From NCBI RefSeq assembly GCF_018449435.1, contig NZ_JAHCMU010000007.1, forward strand, positions 124,001 to 188,000: 64,000 bases of DNA. The letters run 5' to 3'. Source of the stretch: Flagellimonas sp. 389 (GTDB taxonomy: Bacteria; Bacteroidota; Bacteroidia; Flavobacteriales; Flavobacteriaceae). The notes under the pieces were generated by a model, which saw nothing but the letters and a program-made list of their open reading frames with translations, had not been told where the DNA came from and searched no databases. This document shows, in pieces, positions 34,537-43,298 of this stretch. The first letter of the stretch is position 1, and each line of letters opens with the position of its first letter. The position numbers and the translations under genes are program-made.

Positions 34537-35505
34537 ATGCAAGACAACGAAGCAACTACGTTTACCTCAACTTTTGAGCAGGAAGTCCATGAAGGTTTAA
34601 CGGCACATCCAAAACATTTATCCTCCAAATATTTTTATGACGAAGTCGGCGATAAGCTGTTCCAAGATATTATGGCAATGCCCGAGTATTATCTAACCGA
34701 TTGTGAGTTTAACATTCTGGAAGAGAACAAAGCTGAGATTGCGGAGCTTTTTGGTAAAAATGGAGTGCCTTTTAGTTTGTTTGAACTGGGAGCAGGCGAT
34801 GGTAAAAAGACGAAGATATTACTTCATCATTTTATTGAAAAGAATATTCCTTTTGACTATCGGCCGATCGATATTAGCCAGAATGCACTGGACCAATTGG
34901 AAAAATCTTTAAAAGAAGAGATTCCGCAGATTGAGATAAATACGTTACAAGGCACTTATTTTGATACGTTACGGGATATTGGAAATACCAACGGAAGAAG
35001 AAAAATCATTCTCTTTCTAGGCTCTAACATTGGAAATCTCTTACATCCGCAAGCGGTTGATTTCTTAAAGAATATGAGAGATTCCATCAATGAAGGAGAT
35101 TTGATATTTATGGGGTTTGACCAAAAGAAAAATCCACAGACCATACTTAACGCCTACAACGATAAGGCAGGTATTACCGAAGCCTTCAACAAGAACATTC
35201 TAGCCCGCATTAATAAAGAAATGGGAGCAGATTTTGATTTGGACAAGTTTTTACACTGGGAGGTTTATGACCCAGAAACAGGAACTGCAAAAAGTTATTT
35301 GGTATCAAAAGAAGAACAGGAAATCCTTATTGAAAGTTTGGAGTTGAAAGTTCGTCTTAAACCTTGGGAAACCATTCATACAGAAATCTCACAAAAATAT
35401 GATGATGCTGTCGTGGCATGGTTGGCCAGAAAAGCGGGACTTAAAATACTAACAGAATTCACGGATTCTGAAAAGAACTACAAAAACTACGTTTTTAAAA
35501 AATAA
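34537..35505 (+). CDS. egtD: L-histidine N-alpha-methyltransferase EgtD
   Basis: A 322-residue SAM-dependent enzyme that trimethylates histidine to hercynine, the first ergothioneine step. The family start HPKHLSSKYFYDEVGDKLF, the SAM loop ELGAGDGKKTKILL, YRPIDIS and LFLGSNIGNL are all visible, at standard length. It forms a unit with egtB (16 bp upstream) and the DUF427 gene (3 bp downstream). SAM supply links it to metK in the same window. Confidence 0.95.
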   Translation: MQDNEATTFTSTFEQEVHEGLTAHPKHLSSKYFYDEVGDKLFQDIMAMPEYYLTDCEFNILEENKAEIAELFGKNGVPFSLFELGAGDGKKTKILLHHFIEKNIPFDYRPIDISQNALDQLEKSLKEEIPQIEINTLQGTYFDTLRDIGNTNGRRKIILFLGSNIGNLLHPQAVDFLKNMRDSINEGDLIFMGFDQKKNPQTILNAYNDKAGITEAFNKNILARINKEMGADFDLDKFLHWEVYDPETGTAKSYLVSKEEQEILIESLELKVRLKPWETIHTEISQKYDDAVVAWLARKAGLKILTEFTDSEKNYKNYVFKK

Positions 35506-35508
35506 TCT

Positions 35509-35790
35509 ATGAAAGCAATTTGGAACAATACAGTTATAGCTGAAAGTAATGATACGGTAGTTATTGAAAACAATCACTACTTTCCAGAGGAAAGTATAAA
35601 AAAAGAGTTTTTTAAATCTAGCGATACGCACACCACATGTCCGTGGAAAGGTATTGCCTCTTACTATACGATAACCGTGGACGGAAAGGAAAATGCGGAC
35701 GCCGCATGGTTTTATCCAGAAACCAGTGAACTCGCTAAATCCATAAAAGGAAAAGTGGCCTTTTGGAAAGGAGTCACCATTGAAGCATAG
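35509..35790 (+). CDS. DUF427 family protein
   Basis: A 93-residue protein with the family core YFPEES near 23-28, THTTCPWKGIASYY and DAAWFYPETSELA. The conserved cysteine and tryptophan in TCPWKG are family hallmarks; the fold is a small beta-tent with no proven activity. It starts 3 bp after egtD and is probably in the same transcript, which raises a link to ergothioneine chemistry. Its TAG stop codon sits in the loop of the hairpin at 35777-35801. Confidence 0.85.
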   Translation: MKAIWNNTVIAESNDTVVIENNHYFPEESIKKEFFKSSDTHTTCPWKGIASYYTITVDGKENADAAWFYPETSELAKSIKGKVAFWKGVTIEA

Positions 35791-35801
35791 TGCTTCAATG
35801 G
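35777..35801 (+). other. Hairpin whose 3-base loop is the DUF427 stop codon
   Basis: CCATTGAAGCA (35777-35787) and TGCTTCAATGG (35791-35801) are an exact 11-bp inverted repeat, and the three bases between are the TAG stop codon. There is no clear T-run after it, so it is not a standard terminator. It may protect the 3' end of the egtB-egtD-DUF427 message. Confidence 0.7.
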
Positions 35802-35814
35802 CAACGCTATTGTT

Positions 35815-36111
35815 TTATACTTCTAGAACCGCATTTTCCGCTCCAGCATAATCGTTCCATTGGAAACGGTCTGCTTCGGAGTCGTTGACATACGCTCCAT
35901 CTACCAAGTATCTAAACTCGTACGTGTTCTCTTTTGGAAGTTCAAAAGTTCCTTTAAAGGTTCCATTTTTTAGTTTTCTCAAAGTACTCCCCTTAGGGTT
36001 CCAATTGTTGAAATCTCCAACAACGGCAACTTTTTTTGCTTCTTCGGCAGGCACTGTAAATGTCACTTTACAGACCGGCTTGCTTTTCAGGTATTGTTTC
36101 TTTATTGCCAT
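35815..36111 (-). CDS. Isoamylase-type glycogen-binding (CBM48) protein
   Basis: A 98-residue protein that is a single early-set domain: VKVTFTVPAEEAKKVAVVGDF, then NNWNPKGSTLRKLKNGTFKG, and EFRYLVDGAYVNDSEADRF. The NNWNP and FRYLVDG motifs are those of AMPK-beta and isoamylase carbohydrate-binding modules. With no catalytic part it could bind glycogen or act as a partner subunit. It is convergent with the egt unit. Flavobacterial genomes commonly carry such stand-alone copies. Confidence 0.87.
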   Translation of the reverse strand: MAIKKQYLKSKPVCKVTFTVPAEEAKKVAVVGDFNNWNPKGSTLRKLKNGTFKGTFELPKENTYEFRYLVDGAYVNDSEADRFQWNDYAGAENAVLEV

Positions 36112-36271
36112 GGTATTATTCTTTACATTATAATTAAACGCAAAACAATAGATAAAACTCCTTATTTACAATAAGTTAAAGTCGATTTATCATATTGATA
36201 AAATGCACCTAACTATAAGATTACTTTTACAAAAGTAACAGATGATTTTTCAAAAAAATGATTTTTAACAC

Positions 36272-37351
36272 TTAGGGTTTAAGCATATCCATAATGGCAT
36301 CTATCTCATTTTCGGTGTTATAGAAGTGAAAACTTAAACGAATTCCGTTTCCGCGCAATGCACAGATTACATTTCCTTGTTCCAACTTCTCAAAAAGCTC
36401 CCTATCGCCTTTTATATTGAAAATAGTACTGTGTTGATTTCTATTCACAACGCGTTCCTCCAACAATCCCAATGATCTGAAGCCTATTTTTGCTTTAGCC
36501 GACAGTTTTTCCAACTGGGCCGTAATATGTTCCATACCAATATTTGCCAAAAAGTTGAGGGAGAATTGAAGGCTGCCAAAATTAAGGGAATCCAAGTGTC
36601 CAGGTTCCAAATGTTTACAGAAAGAGATATCCGTTTTCTTGTCTACGTCCCAATCCGCGGAACCGTAACCGATACTTTTAAAATTGAAGTGTGGTTTCGC
36701 TTCATCCTTTACCAAAACAAAGCCGTTGCCATAACCTGATAAAAGCCATTTATACGTACTGGTCACTAAAATATCAATTCCCGAATCCTGAAAATCGAAT
36801 TCTTGTGTGCCACAAAATTGGGTGCCATCGGCCAATATCAGAAGGTCTTGGAATTCTTTTTTTAGTTTTTTCAGAAAGTTAAGGTCTATTTTAATACCAT
36901 TCACCCACTGTATCAAACTCAGTGCGAGGACATCAATTGTTCCTGTTTTCACCTTTTCGTAAATACGATCTTCTAGGCGTTCGTTGATATCGATATACTC
37001 AACCTTAAAATCCCTGGTTTCAAAGGGCCAATTTAAAGATGGATAATCTTCTCTTAGCAAAAGAACATTTTTTTCTCCCTGCAATCCATCCAATACCATA
37101 TTCAGGCCCAATGTGAAACTTGGTACTAAAGCAATATTTTCTTGTTTGCAATGAAAAAACTTACCAACTGTTTCCTTGACCCCTAACATAACATCAAAAC
37201 TTTTCATTTTCATATCGCTACCACCTATTAGATAATCAAGGTCGTGCTCTTGGCGCCATTCCATCAAATCTTCATACAACAATCCTGTTGCAGCGGTATT
37301 GGCATAGATACATTGGTTTAAGACGGGAAATTTTTTTCTTAGGTTTTGCAT
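36272..37351 (-). CDS. Class V aminotransferase-fold PLP enzyme (cysteine desulfurase-like)
   Basis: A 359-residue PLP enzyme. The PLP lysine lies in VTSTYKWLLSGYGNGF (near 206-221), the phosphate-side aspartate in LLILADGTQF, and the N-terminal YANTAATGLL is the class V opening. It resembles the cysteine desulfurase/kynureninase branch, but no active-site cysteine loop is evident, so a desulfurase role is uncertain. It lies near egtB-egtD on the opposite strand; the ergothioneine C-S lyase EgtE has this same fold, so it is a candidate for the last step. The frame extends upstream of 37351 but the family start is MQNLRKKFP. Confidence 0.8.
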   Translation of the reverse strand: MQNLRKKFPVLNQCIYANTAATGLLYEDLMEWRQEHDLDYLIGGSDMKMKSFDVMLGVKETVGKFFHCKQENIALVPSFTLGLNMVLDGLQGEKNVLLLREDYPSLNWPFETRDFKVEYIDINERLEDRIYEKVKTGTIDVLALSLIQWVNGIKIDLNFLKKLKKEFQDLLILADGTQFCGTQEFDFQDSGIDILVTSTYKWLLSGYGNGFVLVKDEAKPHFNFKSIGYGSADWDVDKKTDISFCKHLEPGHLDSLNFGSLQFSLNFLANIGMEHITAQLEKLSAKAKIGFRSLGLLEERVVNRNQHSTIFNIKGDRELFEKLEQGNVICALRGNGIRLSFHFYNTENEIDAIMDMLKP

Positions 37352-37405
37352 TACTACTATTTTGAGCCCATTTGGATTATATTTGTTTATAAAGATAGCC
37401 ATTCA

Positions 37406-37795
37406 ATGTTATCAAGAAAGAAGCGGAAAGATACAGTTGATTTAGAACAGCATGAATTTCTGGAATATGCTCAAAAACGTGTACGACAAAAAAAGCGACT
37501 GTTCTCACATTTTGTTATTTTCCTTATCGGATGTGTGTTTTTGGTTATTGCCAATAAAGTACTTAACTATGGTGACCCCTATGATTGGTCTATCTGGGCT
37601 ATACTTTTATGGGCGTTTTTGTTCGCTATCCATACATTCAATGTTTTTGTTACCCATAAGTTCATGGGGCAAAACTGGGAGCGAAAGCAACGGGAAAAAT
37701 TAGTGGCAAAGCAAAAGCAACGCATTACCGAAATTCAAAAAGAAATAGAAACCGATTTTCCGCTATCCAAAATCAATAAAAAAAAAGACCTTTGA
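37406..37795 (+). CDS. 2TM domain-containing membrane protein
   Basis: A 129-residue protein with a charged N-terminus. Two membrane helices lie at about 33-50 (FSHFVIFLIGCVFLVIAN) and 62-82, with NYGDPYDWSIWAILLW between them, and a lysine-rich cytosolic tail follows. This is the Bacteroidota 2TM domain, often found beside LytTR regulators or histidine kinases but here alone. Its TGA stop overlaps the TTG start of dihydrofolate reductase, so the two are translationally coupled. Upstream open codons are rejected because they overlap the divergent PLP gene. Confidence 0.82.
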   Translation: MLSRKKRKDTVDLEQHEFLEYAQKRVRQKKRLFSHFVIFLIGCVFLVIANKVLNYGDPYDWSIWAILLWAFLFAIHTFNVFVTHKFMGQNWERKQREKLVAKQKQRITEIQKEIETDFPLSKINKKKDL

Positions 37796-38289
37796 AGCAA
37801 TTGACCATTATTGCAGCGGCTGGGGAAAACAATGCCCTGGGAATAAACAACGACCTTCCTTGGCATTTACCTGATGATTTTAAGCGATTTAAAGCCTTGA
37901 CCACCGGACATAAAATCATCATGGGGCGCAAAACCCTGGAAAGTTTTCCTAAAGCTTTACCGAACAGGGAACATATCGTAATTACGAGAGATAAAGCATA
38001 TACCCCTAAATTCCCATGCACATTAGTACACTCCATTACCGATGCCATTGCATTGACAGCTAATACACAACAAGCATTTATCATAGGGGGCGGTGAAATC
38101 TATAAGCAAGCTATGGAATTTGCGACAACTATTGAATTGACACGAATCCATGCGTCTTTTGAGGCAGACACTTTTTTTCCGGAAATTGATGAAAGTATTT
38201 GGGCTCTCGTCAAAAAGGAACATCACCCAAAGGATGAGAAGCACAATTATGAGTTTACCTATTTGACCTATAGTAAGCGACAGGTTTAA
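37792..38289 (+). CDS. folA: Dihydrofolate reductase
   Basis: A 165-residue cytosolic enzyme reducing dihydrofolate to tetrahydrofolate. Active-site segments ALGINNDLPWHLPDDFKRFK (near 15-34), MGRKTLESFPKALPNR (44-59) and the NADPH loop FIIGGGEIYKQAM near 96-108 are clear. Translation should start at TTG 37792 (LKQLTIIAAAG), because no ATG is available before the first strand and the TTG overlaps the preceding stop in a TTGA arrangement. Its stop overlaps that of the convergent murI by 4 bases. It partners thyA functionally. Confidence 0.94.
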   Translation: MKQLTIIAAAGENNALGINNDLPWHLPDDFKRFKALTTGHKIIMGRKTLESFPKALPNREHIVITRDKAYTPKFPCTLVHSITDAIALTANTQQAFIIGGGEIYKQAMEFATTIELTRIHASFEADTFFPEIDESIWALVKKEHHPKDEKHNYEFTYLTYSKRQV

Positions 38290-39065
38290 AAATCTTTATA
38301 CGCTACGGTAACATTATCACCATTTACAAGGTTTTGAAGCACCTCAACATTTGAATTGGAATAAAAGAAATGCTGTACTGTTCCCTTAACTTTTGCCTGT
38401 ATTTCATTTTGGATCAAAACCGCTTGTGTCTGTCTTGCAACAGCTTCTCCCGAATCTATGATATGAACGTCACTAGGAAGAAAATCTTGTAACAACGGCA
38501 CTAAATAAGGGTAATGGGTACACCCCAAAACAAGACAGTCAATATTTTTTTGAAGCATTGGACTTATATACTTCCTCAGTAGTTCTTTGGTTTTTTCAGA
38601 ATTGACCTTACCTGTTTCTATCAACTCTACCAAGCCTGTACCTTCTTGTTCAATTATGGTAATTCCTTCGGTAAATAGTTTTGATGTGTTATGAAATAAA
38701 CTACTTGAAAGCGTTCCTTTTGTTGCCAAAACACCAACATTCTTGGTCTTTGTTTGCAACGCTGCCGGTTTTATGGCAGGCTCGATTCCAATAAAAGGCA
38801 CATTGTAATTCTCCCTTAAATAATCAATAGCATTCGTGGTTGCGGTATTACAGGCCACAACAATTAACTTGCAATCCGCTTTTAGAAGAAGTTCTGTATT
38901 CTTAATACACAATTTAACTATTTCTTCTTTTGATTTTGTTCCGTATGGTGCATTTTTACTATCTGCTAAGTATATACTATGCTCATTAGGAAGGAGCTTA
39001 TTTAGTTCTCTCCATATTGAGGTCCCTCCTACACCAGAATCAAAAATACCTATAGGTTTGAGCAT
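38286..39065 (-). CDS. murI: Glutamate racemase
   Basis: A 259-residue cytosolic enzyme making D-glutamate for peptidoglycan. The two catalytic cysteines sit in VVACNTATTNA and VLGCTHYPYL, and the opening GIFDSGVGGTSIWREL and YLADSKNAPYGTKS are standard. The ATG at 39065 is used; a TTG two codons earlier is possible. It is the last gene of the envelope block but lies beyond the terminator following ompH, so it may have its own promoter. Confidence 0.95.
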   Translation of the reverse strand: MLKPIGIFDSGVGGTSIWRELNKLLPNEHSIYLADSKNAPYGTKSKEEIVKLCIKNTELLLKADCKLIVVACNTATTNAIDYLRENYNVPFIGIEPAIKPAALQTKTKNVGVLATKGTLSSSLFHNTSKLFTEGITIIEQEGTGLVELIETGKVNSEKTKELLRKYISPMLQKNIDCLVLGCTHYPYLVPLLQDFLPSDVHIIDSGEAVARQTQAVLIQNEIQAKVKGTVQHFFYSNSNVEVLQNLVNGDNVTVAYKDF

Positions 39066-39094
39066 CTTCAAATATATGCTTTAGCTATTGAAAC

Positions 39095-39128
39095 AAAAAA
39101 ACCGCTTTTCCATAGAAAAAGCGGTTTA
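39095..39128 (-). terminator. Terminator between ompH and murI
   Basis: AAACCGCTTTT and AAAAGCGGTTT arms enclose a short loop, with a T-run on the minus strand. It lies about 20 bp after the ompH stop codon and ends the bamA-ompH transcript. Confidence 0.85.
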
Positions 39129-39147
39129 TAAATTTTTATTCAAAAGT

Positions 39148-39657
39148 TTAAAAACCTAATTCCTGCTTTACTGCCGGAAGCAAATCTTGACCTTTCGCTA
39201 CTATTAAGCTTAAGCCAGGACTAGCATCGATTACGTATTCAAAACCTTGTGCCGCAGCAACTTTTTCGATAGCTTGTTTTGCCTTGTCCGAAATAGGAGC
39301 AAACAATTCTTGTTGCTTCTTTTGCATCTCTTGTACTGCAGCCTGCTCAGCTTCTTGTATATTTTTCTCAAATCCTTGCAACTCTACTGCCCTTTTCTGA
39401 TTCTCTTCTTCAGATTTAGAAGTGGCCTCATTGGAATATTGAGTATATTTATTCTTAAGCTCAGTCATAGAGCTCTCTATATCTGCCTTATACGTTTCTT
39501 GTAATTTTTTAAGCTCAGCTTGAGCAGCTTTCATCTCTGGCATTTCCGATAGCAATTGCTGCACGTTTATGTGTGCTGTCTTGCTTTGCGCATTTACAAA
39601 ACCAGTAGCTGCAACAAATAAAATTATGGCTACAGCAATCTTCTTTACATTTTTCAT
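39148..39657 (-). CDS. OmpH/Skp family periplasmic chaperone (first copy)
   Basis: A 169-residue protein with a signal peptide (VNAQ at the cleavage site near 22-25). It is followed by the Skp fold: short strand HINVQQLLSEMPEMKAAQAEL and a long charged coiled coil to about 120. It ends in a C-terminal strand region (YVIDASPGLSLIVAKGQDL). Skp holds unfolded outer-membrane proteins on the way to BamA. It is second of two ompH genes directly after bamA, 34 bp behind the longer copy, matching the arrangement found across Bacteroidota. Confidence 0.92.
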   Translation of the reverse strand: MKNVKKIAVAIILFVAATGFVNAQSKTAHINVQQLLSEMPEMKAAQAELKKLQETYKADIESSMTELKNKYTQYSNEATSKSEEENQKRAVELQGFEKNIQEAEQAAVQEMQKKQQELFAPISDKAKQAIEKVAAAQGFEYVIDASPGLSLIVAKGQDLLPAVKQELGF

Positions 39658-39691
39658 GATCTAAGTTACTATTTGAGTATTAATTTAATTT

Positions 39692-40528
39692 TTATGATTT
39701 AATCGAATCCTTTGGTTGTTCTTGTACTTTTTTTCGTTCTTCCAATTTAGCTTTTCTCTTGGCTTCGCGCTCTTCCAATAATTTCTTTCTTCTTTCCTCG
39801 TACGCTTTTTTACGTTCTTCTCTCAATTTCAACTGTTCCGCTCTTCTATCTTCTGCCTCTTTAGCTTTCTCTCCCTGTGCTTGTTCGGCTTTTGCCTGTC
39901 GCTCTTTTAAAGCTTCACTTATTTCCTTATCCTCTGCAGCTTCCTCATCCCTAAATTTATCCAAACGGTTTTTTTCCTTCTCTTTCCTATTGGATTTACT
40001 AACCTTTCTTGTCCTCCCTATCTCTCTTAAAACCAAGTCACTGATATCGTGCCTTTTTTCGGAGTACAACATTACGACATCTGCTGATTTATCAAAAATA
40101 AAATCGTATCTTTTATTACCTCCTATTTTTTGGACTTCATTAAAAACTTGATCTTGAATAGGCTGAATCAAAAGTTGCTTTTGCAAAACCAAGTCCCCTT
40201 GAGGGCCGAAACGATTTTGTTGGTAATCCAACATTTCAGTTTCCAAAACCTGAATTTCCTCTTCGCGTTCTACAATCAATTCATCTGTTAGAAGAACTTT
40301 TTCAGCCATTAAATCCTTCTTCATCTGCTCTACAACGCTTTGCTTTAGCTCAATTTCCTGTTTCCATTTCTGAGCTTTTGTGTTTAGTTGCTCAGTTGCA
40401 TCCCTATATTCTTCAACATTTTCCAAGATATATTCCATATCCACATAACCAATACGTACTCCTCGTTGAGCAAATCCATGCAAGGACATCATAAAAACTA
40501 ATAATGGCAAAAGAACTTTGGTATTCAT
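39692..40528 (-). CDS. OmpH/Skp family protein with charged C-terminal extension (second copy)
   Basis: A 278-residue protein. The signal peptide ends in HGFAQ. The Skp-like core (VRIGYVDMEYILENVEEYRD to about 160) is followed by about 110 residues that are almost entirely K, E, R, A and L, a long single helix or coiled coil (KAEQAQGEKAKEAEDRR near 205-225). The frame extends 13 codons upstream, but the signal peptide begins at MNTKVLLPL, so 40528 is used. It lies 100 bp after bamA. The tail makes it longer than the 160-190 residues usual for Skp. Confidence 0.9.
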   Translation of the reverse strand: MNTKVLLPLLVFMMSLHGFAQRGVRIGYVDMEYILENVEEYRDATEQLNTKAQKWKQEIELKQSVVEQMKKDLMAEKVLLTDELIVEREEEIQVLETEMLDYQQNRFGPQGDLVLQKQLLIQPIQDQVFNEVQKIGGNKRYDFIFDKSADVVMLYSEKRHDISDLVLREIGRTRKVSKSNRKEKEKNRLDKFRDEEAAEDKEISEALKERQAKAEQAQGEKAKEAEDRRAEQLKLREERKKAYEERRKKLLEEREAKRKAKLEERKKVQEQPKDSIKS

Positions 40529-40628
40529 TTTTGATTCCGTTTTGTTACATAGAAAATATCGTGCCAAAATAACTAAATAATTTAAAATGAATTACTTAGA
40601 AGCTACAAAAAATTATATTTTCTTTAGG

Positions 40629-43298
40629 TTAAAACTGCTGCCCAATGATGAAGTGTGTTTCCCAGCCATTTGGACCGACAGAAGTTGGATTTGCATCTGA
40701 ATCGAAGCCATACCCAAAATCAATGCCCAAAAGACCAAATGCCGGCATAAAAATACGCACCCCCACTCCGGCAGATCTTTTTAATTCAAACGGATTAAAA
40801 TCAGTAAAATTGTTAAAAGCATTACCAGCCTCTAAAAATGAAAGCGCATAAATTGACGCTGATGGCTTTAAGGTAAGTGGATAGCGCAACTCCATAGAGA
40901 ACTTGTTATATATTGTACCTCCATCCCTTTCTTGGGTACCTGTAATTGGATTGGTACTAAAAGGTGTTAATGAACTGTTCTCATATCCCCTTAATTGAAT
41001 GATATCCCTACCATCTAAAGTAAAGTTTCCTAAACCATCTCCCCCTACAAAAAATCGCTCAAAGGGTACATCTCCAATATCGTTGTTGTAGCTACCTAAG
41101 AAACCAAATTCCGCATTGGTACGTAATACCAATTTATCTACCAGTCTAGTATACCAATCCCCTTTAAACTTTATCTTGTAAAACTCCAATAATTTAAAGC
41201 GTTCCTCTTCCAATCTTTCCAATTCATTACTAAGGTCTACAAACTCACTCTGTTCTTCAATAGAAGTAGAATTAGTACCAATTTCAAAAAGTCTTTCGGT
41301 AGCCTCATCTATTCTACTTCTTATCTGTTTGAAGTCTTTACTTCCAAAGAGTGAATAAGGCGGTGTAAATTTTGCAGTGAGCTCAAAATTTGAACCTGAT
41401 AATGGGAAAATTCGATTTGGCCCTTGGGAACTTCTAGAGATTCCTAACGTATAACTTAAGGAATTTGAACTCCCATTACCAAAATTGAATAGGCCATTAT
41501 TAAAGTCGTCAAATTGATAAAGTTGATAACTTAACGAATGTGAAATGGTAAAAAAATCGTCTGGCCATTGTACTCTTTTTGCAAGACCTGTGGAGATACC
41601 GGTAATTGAAAAGCCTCTGTCCGGATCACGATCAATTCTGCCTCTCTCATCAAAGGAAGTTGCAAACTGCTGGGTTCTTGATAAGGAGAGATTAAAACGT
41701 ACCGGTTTTTTACCTCCTAACCATGGTTCCGAAAAGTTTAAACTATAAACCCGGAAGGTTCTACTAGCTTGCAAACGCAAAGCCATGGTTTGGCCATCTC
41801 CCATAGGAACGGGCTTATAGGCTTCTCCGTTAAAAAGATTTCGTAAGGAAAAATTATTGAACGATAGACCAAGTGTACCGATAAATCCGCCACCACCGAT
41901 ACCTCCTTGCAATTCTATCTGACTAGATCCAGCTTCTACCAAACTATATGCAATATCTACAGTACCAGCATTAGGGTCCGGATTTACAATGTCCGGTACA
42001 ATCTGTTCCGCATCAAAAAAGCCTAATTGACCAAGTTCCCTGATACTACGTACTATATTGTCTTTACTATATTTTTGACCCGGTCTCGTACGCAGTTCCC
42101 TAAAGATTACATGATCATTGGTTTTATCGTTTCCAGAAACCGTAATATGATTCAGGAACGTCTCTTTACCTTCTATAATCCTTATCTCAAAATTTATGGT
42201 GTCATTTACCGCAGATACTTCTACAGGGTTAATACTTGAGAAAAGGTAGCCGTTATTTTGATACAAGTTCGTAAGATCTTGTCCGTCTGGTTTGGAATCA
42301 TCGGCAATTCGTTTTTTGAGTAGCACTCCATTATAGGTGGCACCTTTTCGAATGCCCAATACTTGACTTAATTGTCTATCTGTATAAACCGAGTTTCCAA
42401 CAAAATTAATATCTCCAAAGTAATATTTATCGCCTTCTTCAACAGTTATTTTTAAATCGATGTTCTTATCGTTCACCTTAACAAAGGTGTCCGATAAAAC
42501 TCTAGCATCCCTATATCCTCTTTCCGCATAAGCATCGACCAAACTAGAAAGATCTTCTTTATAATCGTCCTTTATATATTTGGATTTCTTCCAAAAACGA
42601 TAGATTTTTTTCTTTTTGGTTTTCTTTAAAGACTTTGCAAGCCTCTTATCAGAAAGTTTTTCATTGCCTTCAAATTCTATCTTTCTAATTTTTACCTTAT
42701 CCCCTTTTTTTACGTTGACCACCATACTCTGAGTATTAGTGCCCGTAGTATCTGGAGCAGTGGCTATCGTAACCTTAGCATTGAGGAATCCTTGCTTTTT
42801 ATATTTGTTCTGTAGGTAGTTTTTAGTATTGGCGATTAAACTTTCGGTTATTTTCTTTCCTTTTTTGAGGTCTGTATCATTAATGATATCCTCTACTTTT
42901 CGCTTTTTAACACCAAATACCGTTACCTTGGAAAGCGTGGGGCGTTCTGTAATATTCAACTCTAAGAATATTTTATCACCTTCGATTTTTGTATAGTACA
43001 TGTCCACATTACTGAACAATTCCAAGCTCCATAATTTTTTTATAACCGCACTTATCTCATCACCAGGAACCGTAATAGGCTGTCCCACACGTAGACCTGT
43101 GTAGGTGACAACAGTCTGTTCATTGTAACTTTGAAGTCCAGTTACCGACAATCCACCTAAAATATACTTTTTCCCATCCTCAAAAGATGTCTCTTGTGAG
43201 AAACTTTGGGCGGTAAAAAGAAGTAGGAGTAGTAGTTTTAGGTATAGTTTAATAGGATTTTGGTTATCCTTAATTGAGTTGTTCGCTAGTTTTTCCAA
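40629..43298 (-). CDS. bamA: Outer-membrane assembly factor BamA
   Basis: An 889-residue Omp85 protein that folds beta-barrel proteins into the outer membrane. Signal peptide, then POTRA repeats (about 45-440), with a lysine-rich insert (KKTKKKKIYRFWKKSKY near 225-241) typical of Bacteroidota. The C-terminal barrel has GGIGGGGFIGTLGLSFNNFS, a GFS-type loop and a final phenylalanine (IIGQQF). The only start is TTG at 43298, which puts the first 29 bases inside uppS and suggests translational coupling; no in-frame ATG precedes the signal peptide. It is followed by two ompH chaperone genes. Confidence 0.93.
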   Translation of the reverse strand: MEKLANNSIKDNQNPIKLYLKLLLLLLFTAQSFSQETSFEDGKKYILGGLSVTGLQSYNEQTVVTYTGLRVGQPITVPGDEISAVIKKLWSLELFSNVDMYYTKIEGDKIFLELNITERPTLSKVTVFGVKKRKVEDIINDTDLKKGKKITESLIANTKNYLQNKYKKQGFLNAKVTIATAPDTTGTNTQSMVVNVKKGDKVKIRKIEFEGNEKLSDKRLAKSLKKTKKKKIYRFWKKSKYIKDDYKEDLSSLVDAYAERGYRDARVLSDTFVKVNDKNIDLKITVEEGDKYYFGDINFVGNSVYTDRQLSQVLGIRKGATYNGVLLKKRIADDSKPDGQDLTNLYQNNGYLFSSINPVEVSAVNDTINFEIRIIEGKETFLNHITVSGNDKTNDHVIFRELRTRPGQKYSKDNIVRSIRELGQLGFFDAEQIVPDIVNPDPNAGTVDIAYSLVEAGSSQIELQGGIGGGGFIGTLGLSFNNFSLRNLFNGEAYKPVPMGDGQTMALRLQASRTFRVYSLNFSEPWLGGKKPVRFNLSLSRTQQFATSFDERGRIDRDPDRGFSITGISTGLAKRVQWPDDFFTISHSLSYQLYQFDDFNNGLFNFGNGSSNSLSYTLGISRSSQGPNRIFPLSGSNFELTAKFTPPYSLFGSKDFKQIRSRIDEATERLFEIGTNSTSIEEQSEFVDLSNELERLEEERFKLLEFYKIKFKGDWYTRLVDKLVLRTNAEFGFLGSYNNDIGDVPFERFFVGGDGLGNFTLDGRDIIQLRGYENSSLTPFSTNPITGTQERDGGTIYNKFSMELRYPLTLKPSASIYALSFLEAGNAFNNFTDFNPFELKRSAGVGVRIFMPAFGLLGIDFGYGFDSDANPTSVGPNGWETHFIIGQQF

